The notes: a model not told the origin generated them from the letters alone. Positions 35,422 to 45,985 are shown, numbered from the stretch's first letter. The stretch: 64,000 nt of DNA from Colwellia sp. (GCA_013215295.1 JABSOZ010000004.1:344390-408389); one strand, 5' to 3'. Numbers and translations are program-made.

Positions 35422-35457
35422 GAATTTTAGGTGTAATTAAACAAGGTAAGATAAGAT

Positions 35458-36486
35458 ATGGACTGCTTTTATGCAGCTGTGGAAATGCGTGACGATGAAA
35501 CGTTACGTAATGTGCCCCTTGCTGTCGGTGGAAAGGGGCCAAGAAGTGTTTTGTGTACGTGTAATTATCAAGCAAGAGAATTTGGCGTTCGTTCTGCAAT
35601 GCCAGCCATAAAAGCGATGCAACTTTGTCCCGACTTAGTCATTGTTGGTGGGCGAATGTCCGTTTACCAGCAAGTCTCTTCGCAAATAAGAGAAATATTT
35701 CAACGTTATACCCAGCTGATTGAGCCACTGTCGCTTGATGAAGCTTTTCTTGATGTTACCCATAACAAAGCATTTAACGGCAGTGCGACGCTGATCGCAG
35801 AGCAAATAAGACGTGATATTTTTAATGAGTTAAATTTAACCGCGTCAGCAGGTGTTGCGCCCAATAAATTTATTGCTAAAATTGCCAGTGATGAAAACAA
35901 ACCTAATGGACAGTGCGTTGTTGCCCCTCATGACGTTAATCGTTTTGTAGAAAACTTACCGTTAAAGAAAATCCCGGGTATTGGCCCAAAAACAGCACAA
36001 AAACTGTTGAGTTATAATTTCTCGTCATGTGCTGATATTCGTGCAAGTTCAATTGCGGTATTAACACCAATTGTAGGAAAGTTTGCACCTGCTTTATATC
36101 AACGAAGTTTTGGCATTGATCATCGACGACTAGAAACCGACAGAGTACGTAAATCGTTAGCAATAGAAACAACCTTTGCTCAAGACTTATCTTGTGAAAA
36201 AGAGTGTGAGAGTGCAGTTGAGCTTTTATATGAGAAGCTTTTGGTAAGATTAGAAAAACATCAACATATGGTCATTAGTAAGCAAGGAATCAAACTTAAG
36301 TTTAATGATTTCACCCAAACGACGGTAGAACAACAGAGTCGTAATTGTGATGAAAGTACCTTTAAGCAATTATTGGTAAAAGCACTTTTACGCAGCCAAT
36401 CTAGAGGAATTCGTTTAATTGGGTTAACGTTAGGTTTTGCTAAAGATAATACGAAGGAAACACAACAACTCTCTCTAAGTTGGTAA
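35458..36486 (+). pseudogene. dinB: DNA polymerase IV, 5'-truncated by island insertion (catalytic Asp8 lost)
   Basis: The frame encodes 342 residues of Y-family polymerase IV, starting MDCFYAAVEM. Family members begin about eight codons earlier with the pattern xxIIHxDMDCF, in which the Asp before MDCF (Asp8 in E. coli) binds catalytic Mg. Here the Asp codon GAT is still present at 35455-35457, but TAA precedes it, so translation can start only after it. The other catalytic pair is intact (SLDEAFLDVT, Asp94-Glu95), as are the palm, thumb and little-finger domains. The native promoter is also missing. The protein is probably inactive as a polymerase. The rest of the frame is undamaged, which suggests recent insertion. 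Confidence 0.85.
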
Positions 36487-36544
36487 GGCGTACTCACTTT
36501 CAATGATATGATTACTGGAAGTAAGTACTAACTTTTGATAGTTG

Positions 36545-37039
36545 CTACTTTTCTTTAATGATTTCTTTCACCGCTAACTCTAAACGCGGGTCAGCAATAT
36601 TTGAACTTGATGATTTGAAAATTATTTTACCACTTCGGTTGATAAAAAAGGTGGTTGGTGTACCTTTTACTCCATATTGTTGGGCAACTTTATCGCCTTC
36701 AACTGCGGTAATAAATTCATAGCCGCGTTGAGTTATTGAGTCTTGTGGATTTACCCCTTCATCTTCATTAAAACTGATGGCGACAATCTCGATTCCTGTA
36801 CTTTTATATTTTTCTTTTAATTCAACTAACTTCGGCTGTAATTTTTTACAATAGGGACACCATGTTGCCCAAAAGTGTAAAATCACGGGCTTTCCCTGAT
36901 AATCAGCTAAAGAAATACTTTTACCTGTTTGGGTTTTTAGCGCCCAGTCTTGAGCTTTTTCATTTGTGTCGTTATTTGCTTGAGCATTAAAAGTAAACAA
37001 ACTGCTAAGTATGATAAAAACGGATAAAGCTGTTTTCAT
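36545..37039 (-). CDS. Exported TlpA/ResA-like thioredoxin-fold protein
   Basis: The 164-aa protein has a signal peptide (MKTALSVFIILSSLFTFNAQA), so it is periplasmic or membrane-tethered before cleavage. The thioredoxin fold carries the active site WATWCPYCKKL (two Cys) and the cis-Pro region GVKGTPTTFFIN. TlpA/ResA proteins reduce disulfides in the periplasm, for instance during cytochrome c maturation, or act in redox stress. The specific partner is not shown. It converges with dinB. The gene is chromosomal core rather than island cargo, judging from its place next to the M49-like peptidase and rpsT. Confidence 0.85.
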   Translation of the reverse strand: MKTALSVFIILSSLFTFNAQANNDTNEKAQDWALKTQTGKSISLADYQGKPVILHFWATWCPYCKKLQPKLVELKEKYKSTGIEIVAISFNEDEGVNPQDSITQRGYEFITAVEGDKVAQQYGVKGTPTTFFINRSGKIIFKSSSSNIADPRLELAVKEIIKEK

Positions 37040-37123
37040 GAAAACCTTCTTATATTTAGAAATAAGTTATCTTGTGATTACTTATTAGACCATGATAAAG
37101 AGAAATACTTTCCAATTTTTATT

Positions 37124-37150
37124 AAAAAAAGCCTATCGCAACGGATAGGC
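37124..37150 (-). terminator. Rho-independent terminator of the M49-like peptidase gene
   Basis: On the minus strand GCCTATC-cgttgc-GATAGGC is followed directly by seven T. It lies about 55 bases beyond the peptidase stop codon. Confidence 0.8.
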
Positions 37151-37203
37151 CTTAGGTAGATTTCGCGATGTTTTAGCGTTAATCAAGGATTTACTTGCAG
37201 GGT

Positions 37204-38856
37204 TTATAAACCCAAAACTTTTTTCCCTTGCTTAAAAGTAATATCAACAGGAATATTAGCCGCCTCAATACGCGCTAAACTTTCTTTCAAGTCAGCTTTA
37301 ATGATGCCACTTTCAGCAACAAGTTTTTTTACGCCTTCGTAATCGCCATTGCCTTGCAAAATTAAAATCATCTCTGATAGTGAATCAATGGCGGCAGTCA
37401 TCTTTTCAATGTTTACCGAATACAAACCTTCAGCGTTACGTGTGAAAGCACCTTGTTCAGCAAAGTAGTTAAAACGCACCATGTTGGCTTTGCCATGAGC
37501 AGACGTTGCACCAAAGCGAACAGAGCGGAAAATACCCGCTAAGAATGTTGTGTAATAATCTTGTAAAGTACCTTCTTCAATGGCGCCTTTAATCAATAAT
37601 TGACGGATCATATAGAGGCCAAGAATATCTGCTTTACCTTCTTCTAATGCAGATGCATGTTCTTTTAATGACTCTCGGACAGTACCTTTATTGTTAATGG
37701 TGTTTTTGATACCTAAACCGTGAGCAACTTCATGAAACATAGTGTTAGCAAAGAATGCGGTGAATGTTACATTTTCTCGCTGTTCAGGCACAATGAGCGT
37801 GCTTGCTATGGGTAACATGATAGTATCGAATTTTGCCTGCATGGCATTTTTAAGTTGTAAACGACGAGTACCTTTTTTTAATTGAACGGTTTCGTCGTTT
37901 GGCAAGTTAATCGCAATCGTTTTACTACCAGCATTCGAATGTCCTGCGTAGTAAATAACGTCGTAGGCATTTAAATCTGCATCAGAGCCAGGCACTTCTT
38001 TTTTATAGGCTTTCTTAACAGGTAAACCCTTTTGTAATTCAGGTAAGTACTCCACATATTTAGCCAGCTTTTTACTCCATGCTAAATCTTTAATTAACAC
38101 ATAAGATTCAAATGCCGTGCGGTATCCGTAAAGCTGATCTTCATAGTTTTCGATTGGGCCAATAACGACATCTATAGGATTGTTTTTCATATCCATCCAG
38201 GCAAAATCTGAAGCTTGGAAGTCGTCATGACGAATCGCAGTCGCACGTAAATTTAAGTAATTGGCAAATTCTTTGTCATCAGCAAGGCCGGACGCCTTTT
38301 CTAAAATAGCAGCAATACGGTTAATTCTATCGCTATATAGCTCAGAAAATGCAACAGAAGTTAATTGACCATCACTGTTACGCTGAACAACTGAATATAA
38401 ACCCTTCTTATCTTCAAAGTCTGCTTTTTCAAACTCTTCTTTAGTCATATCACTTGGGTAAAATTCAGCGCCGGGTGATTTTGCTTTATATCCAGAAAGG
38501 AAAGGTTTGTCGCCGTCTAATCTATCCCATGGACCATAGTTGATACGAGCGAATTCACGTACTTTCTCATCTTCAATACTTGCAAGGAAAGTCTCTTTGT
38601 CTTCACCAAAGGCTTGTTGCCAGAAAAGCTCATCAATAATATCTGAAGCTTCAATCAGTAAAACAATCATTTGTTTTTGATTTTCAGACAGGTGACTTAA
38701 ATCAGCAGTAAGCGTTACAGGTTTATAAATGTCTAAGCGGCTTTGGGCTTCTACTAATAAAGTAGGTGCAGGATTTTGTGTATTATTATTTTCACTACAA
38801 GCGCTTAAAAGGCTAGTGGCAAGCAAAAGGCCAGTAGCTAATTTTGTTAGTTTCAT
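37204..38856 (-). CDS. Lipoprotein zinc peptidase of the dipeptidyl-peptidase III (M49)-like family
   Basis: The 550-aa protein has a lipoprotein signal (LLATSLLSACSE, lipobox Cys near residue 20), so it is anchored to a membrane. The zinc site reads FHEVAHGLG, an HExxH motif, with a second glutamate motif EEGKADILGL about 50 residues later. Classical M49 enzymes have HExxGH. This five-residue form belongs to a bacterial branch often annotated as DPP III-like or Zn-dependent hydrolase. Family enzymes release dipeptides from peptide N termini. It probably scavenges peptides in the periplasm. Confidence 0.75.
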   Translation of the reverse strand: MKLTKLATGLLLATSLLSACSENNNTQNPAPTLLVEAQSRLDIYKPVTLTADLSHLSENQKQMIVLLIEASDIIDELFWQQAFGEDKETFLASIEDEKVREFARINYGPWDRLDGDKPFLSGYKAKSPGAEFYPSDMTKEEFEKADFEDKKGLYSVVQRNSDGQLTSVAFSELYSDRINRIAAILEKASGLADDKEFANYLNLRATAIRHDDFQASDFAWMDMKNNPIDVVIGPIENYEDQLYGYRTAFESYVLIKDLAWSKKLAKYVEYLPELQKGLPVKKAYKKEVPGSDADLNAYDVIYYAGHSNAGSKTIAINLPNDETVQLKKGTRRLQLKNAMQAKFDTIMLPIASTLIVPEQRENVTFTAFFANTMFHEVAHGLGIKNTINNKGTVRESLKEHASALEEGKADILGLYMIRQLLIKGAIEEGTLQDYYTTFLAGIFRSVRFGATSAHGKANMVRFNYFAEQGAFTRNAEGLYSVNIEKMTAAIDSLSEMILILQGNGDYEGVKKLVAESGIIKADLKESLARIEAANIPVDITFKQGKKVLGL

Positions 38857-39020
38857 TTTTTATTCTCACGTTGTTTTGTAAATTCATGATGTAATTATTA
38901 TATATAACGAGAAGAGGTTACCAAAAATAGCAGGATGCGCAAGATTTTACTGAAGAGAAATTTTATAAGGATTAAACAGCGTTATTTATTTGAGAATGAC
39001 AAAAAGCTAAATTACGGGTA

Positions 39021-39047
39021 AAAAAAAACCAGCATAAGCTGGTTTTT
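39021..39047 (-). terminator. Terminator of rpsT
   Basis: On the minus strand AAAAACCAGC-ttat-GCTGGTTTTT continues into a T run. It lies 18 bases beyond the rpsT stop codon. Confidence 0.85.
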
Positions 39048-39064
39048 AAATTCAATAACAAAAA

Positions 39065-39325
39065 TTAAAGCGCTTTAATAGCAGCGTTTAAACGACTCTT
39101 AGTACGAGCAGCTTTATTTTTGTGAACAAGACCTTTACTTGCAAAACGATCTAAAATCGGTTGTACATTAGCAAATTCTTTAGTTGCTGTATCTTTGTCA
39201 CCAGCTTCAATTGCAGCAAGTACTTTTTTAAATAACGTGCGCATCATCGAACGACGACTTGCATTGTGTTGACGGCGTCTTTCTGATTGAACCGCGCGTT
39301 TCTTCGCCTGCTTTGAATTAGCCAA
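39065..39325 (-). CDS. rpsT: 30S ribosomal protein S20
   Basis: The 86-aa basic protein has the typical S20 sequence ([34 protein letters not shown]), full length for the family. It binds 16S rRNA in the small subunit and is needed for initiation. The start codon is TTG, with AGGAG seven bases upstream. E. coli rpsT also uses UUG, which is part of its autoregulation, so the same control is likely. It is transcribed alone, with a terminator just downstream. The 310-base gap to murJ holds the divergent promoters of both genes and no other gene. Confidence 0.97.
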   Translation of the reverse strand: MANSKQAKKRAVQSERRRQHNASRRSMMRTLFKKVLAAIEAGDKDTATKEFANVQPILDRFASKGLVHKNKAARTKSRLNAAIKAL

Positions 39326-39635
39326 GGTGAACTCCTAAAATATGATTGTATATATAGCCTAAATTTAAGGCGAGGAAATATGCCTTTTTTAAGCTCGATT
39401 GTCAAACCTTTTACAGGTTTAATTTACTTAATAACGATGAATTTATCATTATATAACAATTATCATTATTGGTTACTAAATAATGGCGTCATTTTACCTG
39501 TTATTTTAGTGATTTAAAATAGATTAAAAACTTCTTTGCATTTGCTTGTTTATCACTGTTAAAAAGCTGCATAATATTGATGAGAAAGTAGGTCATAAAT
39601 AATTATGTTTTTTATCGATTGGTTGGAGCTGTTCG

Positions 39636-41231
39636 TTGAGTAAAAAGTTAATAAAATCAGGTCTTATAGTCAGTTTTATGACATTGGTCTCTCGTGTGCT
39701 TGGGTTAGTAAGAGATGTCGTTATCGCTAATATTATTGGTGCTGGACTGGCGTCAGATGTTTTTTTCTTTGCGAATAAAATTCCAAATTTTTTACGTCGA
39801 CTATTCGCCGAGGGAGCATTTGCTCAAGCCTTTGTCCCTGTATTGAGTGAATATCATACAAAAGACGAAGAAGACGGTCTCAGTATTAATGAGGGGGAAA
39901 CAAGAAAACTCATTGCGCAGGTATCAGGTACGTTAGGTGTCATTATCACCATAGTGACGTTAATTGGGATGATTGCTTCGCCCTTGTTTGTCATGTTGTT
40001 TGGTTTCGGTTGGTTTGTTGATTGGCTTAATGATGGTCCCAAAGCCGAGCAATTTGTACTGGCCTCTACACTGTTAAAAATAACTTTTCCGTATTTATGG
40101 TTTGTCAGTTTTACTGCACTTGCTGGTGCTATTTTGAATACCTTTGGTCGATTCGCGGTTTCTTCGTTTACGCCGGTATTACTTAATGTTTGTATCATAG
40201 CTTGTGCAATATATTTGTCACCATCTTTTGAAAATCCAGCCTTTGCATTAGCTTGGGGGGTATTTCTTGGTGGCTTAGCTCAGTTCTTATTTCAAATTCC
40301 TTTTTTAATCAAAGCCGGAGTATTTGTAAAACCACAATGGGCATGGCACGCAAAAGGCGTTAAAAAAATTCGAAAGTTAATTGTCCCTGCACTATTCGGT
40401 GTTTCCGTTACGCAAATAAATTTACTGCTTGATACCTTAATCGCGAGTATTTTAGTCACAGGCTCGATTAGCTGGCTTTATTATGCTGATCGTTTGTTAG
40501 AGTTTCCTCTTGGTTTATTTGGTATTGGTATTGCTACCGTAATTCTGCCGAGTTTAGCAAAACTTCATACTAAAAAAGACAATCAAGAGTTCAGCGATAC
40601 GATTACGTGGGGATTAAAAATTGTCTCTCTGTTTGGTTGGCCTGCACTTGCCGGACTTATGGTACTTGCTCAACCTATTATTATGATTTTATTTATGCGT
40701 GGCGAGTTTTCACAAGAAACAGTTTTGCAGGTTTCTTATGCCTTGTTTGCCTACCTTTCTGGTTTAATCAGTTTTATGTTCATTAAAATATTAGCGCCAG
40801 CCTATTATGCGAGACAGGATACTAAAACCCCGGTAAAAATAGGTATTAAGGCAATGGTAGCGAATATGGTCTTTAATTTAATGCTGGCACCGTTTTTTGG
40901 TTATGTCGGCTTAGCGATAGCTACAGCAATGTCAGCAACATTAAATGCGTTGATGCTCTACCATGGATTGAAAAAGGATAATGTTTTTCAATTAACAAAA
41001 GCGACGTGGTGGTTCTTTATTCGACTTGTTTTTTCTGCGGTTGTTATGGCCACTGTTGTTTACAATTTGTCACCAGAATTTAAAGTTTGGTTAGAAATGA
41101 GTACTTCAGCTCAAATTCAACAGCTGTTAATTTGTATCAGTTTAGGCATGCTAAGTTATTTTATTTCTATCGCTGTTTTAGGTATTAGAATGAAAGATTT
41201 GAAAGTTCAGGCTAACGTGAAAAAAATATAG
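39636..41231 (+). CDS. murJ: Lipid II flippase MurJ
   Basis: The 531-aa membrane protein has about 14 hydrophobic segments and the MurJ/MviN signatures SRVLGLVRDVVIANIIGAG near the N terminus and FFFANKIPNFLRRLFAEGAF. It flips lipid II across the inner membrane for peptidoglycan synthesis and is essential in most bacteria. The start is TTG at 39636, with GGAG eight bases upstream. It is followed by ribF after 141 bases, as in many Alteromonadales, where rpsT, murJ, ribF and ileS are clustered. Confidence 0.95.
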   Translation: MSKKLIKSGLIVSFMTLVSRVLGLVRDVVIANIIGAGLASDVFFFANKIPNFLRRLFAEGAFAQAFVPVLSEYHTKDEEDGLSINEGETRKLIAQVSGTLGVIITIVTLIGMIASPLFVMLFGFGWFVDWLNDGPKAEQFVLASTLLKITFPYLWFVSFTALAGAILNTFGRFAVSSFTPVLLNVCIIACAIYLSPSFENPAFALAWGVFLGGLAQFLFQIPFLIKAGVFVKPQWAWHAKGVKKIRKLIVPALFGVSVTQINLLLDTLIASILVTGSISWLYYADRLLEFPLGLFGIGIATVILPSLAKLHTKKDNQEFSDTITWGLKIVSLFGWPALAGLMVLAQPIIMILFMRGEFSQETVLQVSYALFAYLSGLISFMFIKILAPAYYARQDTKTPVKIGIKAMVANMVFNLMLAPFFGYVGLAIATAMSATLNALMLYHGLKKDNVFQLTKATWWFFIRLVFSAVVMATVVYNLSPEFKVWLEMSTSAQIQQLLICISLGMLSYFISIAVLGIRMKDLKVQANVKKI

Positions 41232-41372
41232 AAAGATAAGCATAAAAAAAAGTTGATGAAATTGCGTTCAAGTGCTGATTCTTAAGGCTGAGTGATATAT
41301 AATTCGTCGGTTTTTATTCTTTAATGGCAGCATTGCAAAAGTATTGTTGTCAAATTTAGGTTTTTTAATTAC

Positions 41373-42299
41373 ATGCAGTTAATACGCGGTATTCACAATA
41401 TTCAATCTCAAGATCATGGTTGCGTGCTAACTATAGGGAATTTTGATGGCGTCCATTTAGGTCATGCGCGAGTGATTACAGCCTTAATTGAAAAAGCTAA
41501 AGCATTGAATTGTACACCTGCAGTGATGATTTTTGAGCCTCAACCGCAAGAATTATTTTCTCCTGAAACGGCACCTGCAAGGTTGACGCGTTTAAGAGAC
41601 AAGTATGTTTTATTGAAAAAGTTGGGTGTTGAACGTTTAATTTGCGTTAATTTTAATCGAGAATTTGCCAGTAAAAGTGCTGAAGATTTTATCGAGCAGT
41701 TATTAGTAAAACAGTTGGGTATTAAACATTTAATCATCGGTGATGATTTTCGTTTTGGTCAAAACCGTAGGGGTGATTTTAACTTGCTGAAGAAAGCGGG
41801 TGATAAATTCAGCTTTGATGTTTCTGATACCGCAAGTTTCAAACTGGAAGATTGCCGAATTAGTAGCACGCAAATTCGTCATGCATTAGAACAAGACCGG
41901 TTAGCCGATGCTGAGAAAATGCTCGGTCGTCCATATTCAATTATAGGTCGAGTTTTTCATGGTGATAAACGAGGTCGTCAGTTAGGTTTTCCTACTGCAA
42001 ATGTTTTATTGAAAAGGCGTGTCTCACCTATTTCTGGTGTGTATGTCGTAGAAATAAAAACGATTGAACATTGTTTCTATGGTGTGGCTAATATAGGTTC
42101 AAGACCTACAGTTTCAGGCGTTAGGCAACAACTTGAAGTACATATTTTTAACTTCAATGAAAATATATACGGGCAAACCATTGAAGTGGTTATGCTGAAA
42201 AAGCTAAGAAGTGAAATAAAGTTTTCATCTTTAGATGATTTAAAGAAACAAATATCGCAAGACAGCGAACAGGCAAAAGCCTTTGTTCAACACTTGTAA
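41373..42299 (+). CDS. ribF: Bifunctional riboflavin kinase / FAD synthetase
   Basis: The 308-aa enzyme makes FMN and FAD from riboflavin. The N-terminal nucleotidyltransferase domain shows the GNFDGVHLGH motif (residues ~23-32) and RISSTQIRHAL near 165. The C-terminal flavokinase domain shows GRVFHGDKRGRQLGFPTAN (~190) and GVYVVEI. The length is normal. It is followed by ileS with a 115-base gap, the classical ribF-ileS-lspA order. Confidence 0.95.
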   Translation: MQLIRGIHNIQSQDHGCVLTIGNFDGVHLGHARVITALIEKAKALNCTPAVMIFEPQPQELFSPETAPARLTRLRDKYVLLKKLGVERLICVNFNREFASKSAEDFIEQLLVKQLGIKHLIIGDDFRFGQNRRGDFNLLKKAGDKFSFDVSDTASFKLEDCRISSTQIRHALEQDRLADAEKMLGRPYSIIGRVFHGDKRGRQLGFPTANVLLKRRVSPISGVYVVEIKTIEHCFYGVANIGSRPTVSGVRQQLEVHIFNFNENIYGQTIEVVMLKKLRSEIKFSSLDDLKKQISQDSEQAKAFVQHL

Positions 42300-42414
42300 A
42301 TAAACAGATACGTGAGTTAATAATAAAACTAATAACTATAAATGTTGGTTTTATTATTAACTTATTAGAGGCTAACCAAATAGTTAGCGAATATAACAAC
42401 GGATAATGATTTAA

Positions 42415-45252
42415 ATGAGTGATTATAAACAAACCCTAAATTTGCCAGCTACTTCTTTCGCGATGAAAGGTAACATGGCAAACCGTGAACCAAACATGCT
42501 AAAAGAATGGGCTGAAAAAGATTTATACGGCCAAATTCGAGCAGCTAAAAAAGGTAAGAAATCATTTATCTTGCATGACGGACCTCCGTATGCAAATGGT
42601 GATATTCATTTAGGTCACTCTGTTAATAAAATTCTTAAAGATATTATTGTTAAGTCAAAAACCTTATCTGACTTCAATGCGCCGTTCGTTCCAGGCTGGG
42701 ATTGTCACGGTTTACCGATTGAATTAATGGTTGAGAAAAAAATAGGCAAACCAGGTCATAAAGTTTCTGCTAGTGTATTTCGCGAAAAATGTCGTGAGTA
42801 TGCAGCGAAGCAAGTTATTGGTCAGCGTGAAGACTTTAAACGTTTAGGTATTTTCGCTGATTGGGAAAAACCTTACCTCACCATGGATTTTGCTACTGAA
42901 GCTAATATTATCCGTTCTTTAGGTAAAATTGCTGAAAATGGTCACTTACATCAAGGGTTCAAACCTGTTCATTGGTGTACAGATTGTGGATCTTCTTTGG
43001 CTGAAGCTGAAGTTGAGTATAAAGACAAACAATCTCCAGCCATTGATGTGAAATTTACTGTTGTTGACCAAAGTGTTGCTGACAAATTTGACCATCCTGA
43101 AAATCATGAAGGCGAAGGTGAAATTTCAGTCGTTATCTGGACCACCACACCTTGGACTTTACCTGCTAACCGTGCAGTTTCTGTTCATGCTGAAGTCGAA
43201 TATACGTTAGTGCAATGTGAAACAGAGCAGGGTAAACAACGTTTAATCATTGCATCTGATCTAGTGACAAGCTGTATGGACCGTTTTGGTATTGATAAAT
43301 ACCATGCGTTAGGTTTTTGTAAAGGTAGCGGTTTAGATTTAGTACAACTTAAACACCCATTTTATGACTTTACCGTGCCAATGATTTTAGGTGACCATGT
43401 TACTACTGACTCAGGTACGGGTTGTGTACATACCGCACCAGGTCACGGTGTTGAAGATTTCGTGGTAGGTAAGATATACAACCTTGAAGTCGCAAACCCT
43501 GTGGGCGCCAATGGTGTTTATTTAGAAGATACGCCATTGTTTGCAGGACAGCATGTTTTTAAAGCCAATGCCAATGTTGTTGAAACATTGAAAGAGCATG
43601 GCACATTAGTACATCATCATGCCATAGAACATTCTTATCCACATTGCTGGCGCCACAAAACACCATTAATTTTTCGTGCTACCCCGCAATGGTTTATCAG
43701 CATGGACAAAAAAGGTTTACGTCAAGACTCATTAAGCGAAATTGGAAAAACACAATGGATCCCTGATTGGGGTCAACGCCGTATTGAATTGATGGTTGAA
43801 GGTCGTCCTGATTGGTGTATTTCACGCCAACGTACATGGGGCGTACCAATGGCATTGTTTATTCATCAAGATACCGGTGCTTTGCATCCTCGTAGCATCG
43901 AGTTAATTGAAACGGTTGCTAAGCGCGTAGAAGAAAGTGGTATTCAAGCATGGTTTGATTTAGACGCCGCTGAACTTATTGGTGATGACGCTAAAGAATA
44001 CATCAAAGTACCTGATACCTTAGATGTATGGTTTGACTCAGGCACAACGCATGCTTCTGTTATTGCTGCTCGTGAAGAATTCGATGGTATCGCAGATTTA
44101 TATCTTGAAGGTTCAGATCAACATCGCGGTTGGTTTATGTCGTCAATGATCTCATCGGTAGCGATGAATGGTAAAGCGCCATACAAACAAGTACTAACTC
44201 ATGGTTTTACCGTTGATACTAATGGTCACAAAATGTCTAAGTCATTAGGCAATGTTATTACGCCAAAAGAAATCACCAATAAATTAGGTGCTGATATTTT
44301 ACGTTTATGGGTAGCTTCGGTTAACTATACACAAGAAATTACCGTTTCTGATGAGATATTTAAACGCCAAGCTGATGCTTATCGTCGTATTCGTAATACG
44401 TCACGCTTTTTATTATCAAACCTAAATGGCTTTGATCCTAAAGTTGATTCAGTTGCCTTTTACGATATGGTGGCACTTGATCGTTGGGCTGTCGATAAAG
44501 CCGCACAATTACAAAAAGAAATCGTTAACGCTTACGATGAATATGAATTCAGTGCAGTTGTTCATAAACTGATGAACTTCTGTACCACAGAATTGGGTGG
44601 CTTTTATTTAGATATTATTAAAGACCGTCAATATACCGCGAAAGAAGACAGTCCTGCTCGTCGTTCATGTCAAACGGCAATGTACTTAATTGCTGAAGCT
44701 ATGACGCGCTGGATGGCACCAATTTTATCGTTTACTGCACAAGAAATTTGGCAAGCGCTACCGACTTCATCTGATGAAACTCGTGAAGAGTTTGTATTCA
44801 CTGGTGTTTGGTTTGACGGTTTACCAAAAACAGAAACCACGAATGCATTAAATAATGATTACTGGAATGACATTTTACTGGTACGTACCGAAGTAAACAA
44901 AGCCCTTGAAAATGCCCGTAAAGAAAAACAAGTAGGCAAAGCACTTGAAGCATCAGTCACTTTATATACAAGCGCTGCAATGGCTGAAAAATTACAGCAG
45001 TTAGGTGAAGAATTACGCTTTGTTTTGATCACCTCTAAAGCAACGGTTACAGTTGTTGACAGTGCGCCTGAAGGAGCATTAGCAACAGATATTGAAGGTT
45101 TATGGTTAGCTGTTTCTGCGGCTGATGGTACTAAATGTGAGCGTTGTTGGCATGTAACTGAAGACATAGGACAAGATGAAAAGCATCCTGAACTTTGTGG
45201 CCGTTGTATTACTAACGTAGAAGGTAAGGGCGAGACTCGCCAATTCGCCTAA
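42415..45252 (+). CDS. ileS: Isoleucyl-tRNA synthetase
   Basis: The 945-aa class I synthetase has the HIGH motif as [13 protein letters not shown] (~58-70), an editing domain ([11 protein letters not shown], ~240), and the KMSKS loop in [10 protein letters not shown] (~605). Its C-terminal zinc finger is [10 protein letters not shown]...CGRC. It charges tRNA-Ile and hydrolyses mischarged Val-tRNA. The length equals the bacterial type (~940 aa). It lies upstream of lspA, as in E. coli. A ~108-bp palindromic element separates the two genes. Confidence 0.97.
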   Translation: MSDYKQTLNLPATSFAMKGNMANREPNMLKEWAEKDLYGQIRAAKKGKKSFILHDGPPYANGDIHLGHSVNKILKDIIVKSKTLSDFNAPFVPGWDCHGLPIELMVEKKIGKPGHKVSASVFREKCREYAAKQVIGQREDFKRLGIFADWEKPYLTMDFATEANIIRSLGKIAENGHLHQGFKPVHWCTDCGSSLAEAEVEYKDKQSPAIDVKFTVVDQSVADKFDHPENHEGEGEISVVIWTTTPWTLPANRAVSVHAEVEYTLVQCETEQGKQRLIIASDLVTSCMDRFGIDKYHALGFCKGSGLDLVQLKHPFYDFTVPMILGDHVTTDSGTGCVHTAPGHGVEDFVVGKIYNLEVANPVGANGVYLEDTPLFAGQHVFKANANVVETLKEHGTLVHHHAIEHSYPHCWRHKTPLIFRATPQWFISMDKKGLRQDSLSEIGKTQWIPDWGQRRIELMVEGRPDWCISRQRTWGVPMALFIHQDTGALHPRSIELIETVAKRVEESGIQAWFDLDAAELIGDDAKEYIKVPDTLDVWFDSGTTHASVIAAREEFDGIADLYLEGSDQHRGWFMSSMISSVAMNGKAPYKQVLTHGFTVDTNGHKMSKSLGNVITPKEITNKLGADILRLWVASVNYTQEITVSDEIFKRQADAYRRIRNTSRFLLSNLNGFDPKVDSVAFYDMVALDRWAVDKAAQLQKEIVNAYDEYEFSAVVHKLMNFCTTELGGFYLDIIKDRQYTAKEDSPARRSCQTAMYLIAEAMTRWMAPILSFTAQEIWQALPTSSDETREEFVFTGVWFDGLPKTETTNALNNDYWNDILLVRTEVNKALENARKEKQVGKALEASVTLYTSAAMAEKLQQLGEELRFVLITSKATVTVVDSAPEGALATDIEGLWLAVSAADGTKCERCWHVTEDIGQDEKHPELCGRCITNVEGKGETRQFA

Positions 45253-45258
45253 ATGCGT

Positions 45259-45366
45259 AAAAATATCATTGCTATTTTACTTTCTAACAGCATCGAAAGT
45301 ACTCACCTAGTAAACTAGGCTGCGTGCTTTCTCTTTGTTACAAAGCAGAATAGCTTCGATATTTTT
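45259..45366. repeat. ~108-bp imperfect palindromic element between ileS and lspA
   Basis: Two 52-base arms (45259-45310 and 45315-45366) face each other across TAAA. They share AAAAATATC at the ends, GCTATT and CTTT blocks inside, and a perfect CCTAG-taaa-CTAGG centre. It looks like a small palindromic repeat or MITE-type element. In RNA it would form a long stem between the two genes of the operon. Confidence 0.75.
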
Positions 45367-45438
45367 AGCATTGTATTTAGCCCATTATTTTTAATTAGAA
45401 ATCATTGTAAATAATAAATCTATAAGCAAAGCAGAAAT

Positions 45439-45957
45439 ATGAAAATGAATAAACTTTTTACAGAAACTGGTTTTAAATGGTTGTGGATCACGATTGTGTT
45501 TTTAATTATTGATCAAGTCAGTAAATACTTAGTGGTGAACTCTTTCTCTTTAGGCGAATCCATGAATATTTTGCCTTTTTTCGATTTGAGGTATGTACAA
45601 AATCCTGGAGCCGCATTTAGTTTTCTTGCCGATCAAGATGGTTGGCAACGATGGTTTTTCACCGCAATTGCTGCTATTGCAAGTGTTGTGTTTTTAGTCT
45701 GGTTGGCTAAAACACCAAAAAATAATGCACTATTAGCTATCGCTTTAGCATTCATGTTAAGTGGCGCAATGGGCAATCTAATTGATCGAGCATTATTTGG
45801 TTATGTTATTGACATGTTAGATTTTCATATTGCAGGTTACAGCTGGCCAGTTTTTAATATTGCAGATTCCGCTATTTTTATTGGCGCAGCATTGATGATT
45901 TTAGATTCATTTAAAAATGGCGATTCAAAAAAGAAAGCCGAAAAAGAGCAAAGCTAA
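45439..45957 (+). CDS. lspA: Lipoprotein signal peptidase (signal peptidase II)
   Basis: The 172-aa inner-membrane protease has four TM segments. The catalytic Asp residues lie in GNLIDRALFGYVIDMLDF and FNIADSAIF. The VQNPGAAFSFL motif is typical for LspA. It removes signal peptides from prolipoproteins after lipidation. It is 28 bases upstream of fkpB and likely belongs to the ileS operon. Confidence 0.95.
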   Translation: MKMNKLFTETGFKWLWITIVFLIIDQVSKYLVVNSFSLGESMNILPFFDLRYVQNPGAAFSFLADQDGWQRWFFTAIAAIASVVFLVWLAKTPKNNALLAIALAFMLSGAMGNLIDRALFGYVIDMLDFHIAGYSWPVFNIADSAIFIGAALMILDSFKNGDSKKKAEKEQS

Positions 45958-45985
45958 ATAAAACATAAAGAATACGAGAAATAAA

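Larger units (their letters stand above)
6903..35454. mobile_element. Genomic island (~28.5 kb) inserted in the 5' end of dinB; left edge approximate
   Basis: The right edge is supported by sequence: the dinB reading frame is intact from 35455 but has a stop codon (TAA) immediately before, where the conserved first codons should be. The left edge is placed after the SOS promoter by inference, because no copy of the missing dinB codons was found. The interval contains two inward-facing tyrosine-recombinase modules, a RecD2-like helicase, small membrane proteins, a TonB receptor, pseudogenes, and a helicase/phosphoesterase operon. None of these belong to the conserved synteny on the right. It may be one composite island or two elements side by side. 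I found no tRNA gene at either edge. Confidence 0.7.

Noticed and set aside
6903..35454. Integration at a tRNA gene
   Set aside because: No tRNA-like sequence is visible at either edge. The right edge is clearly within dinB.
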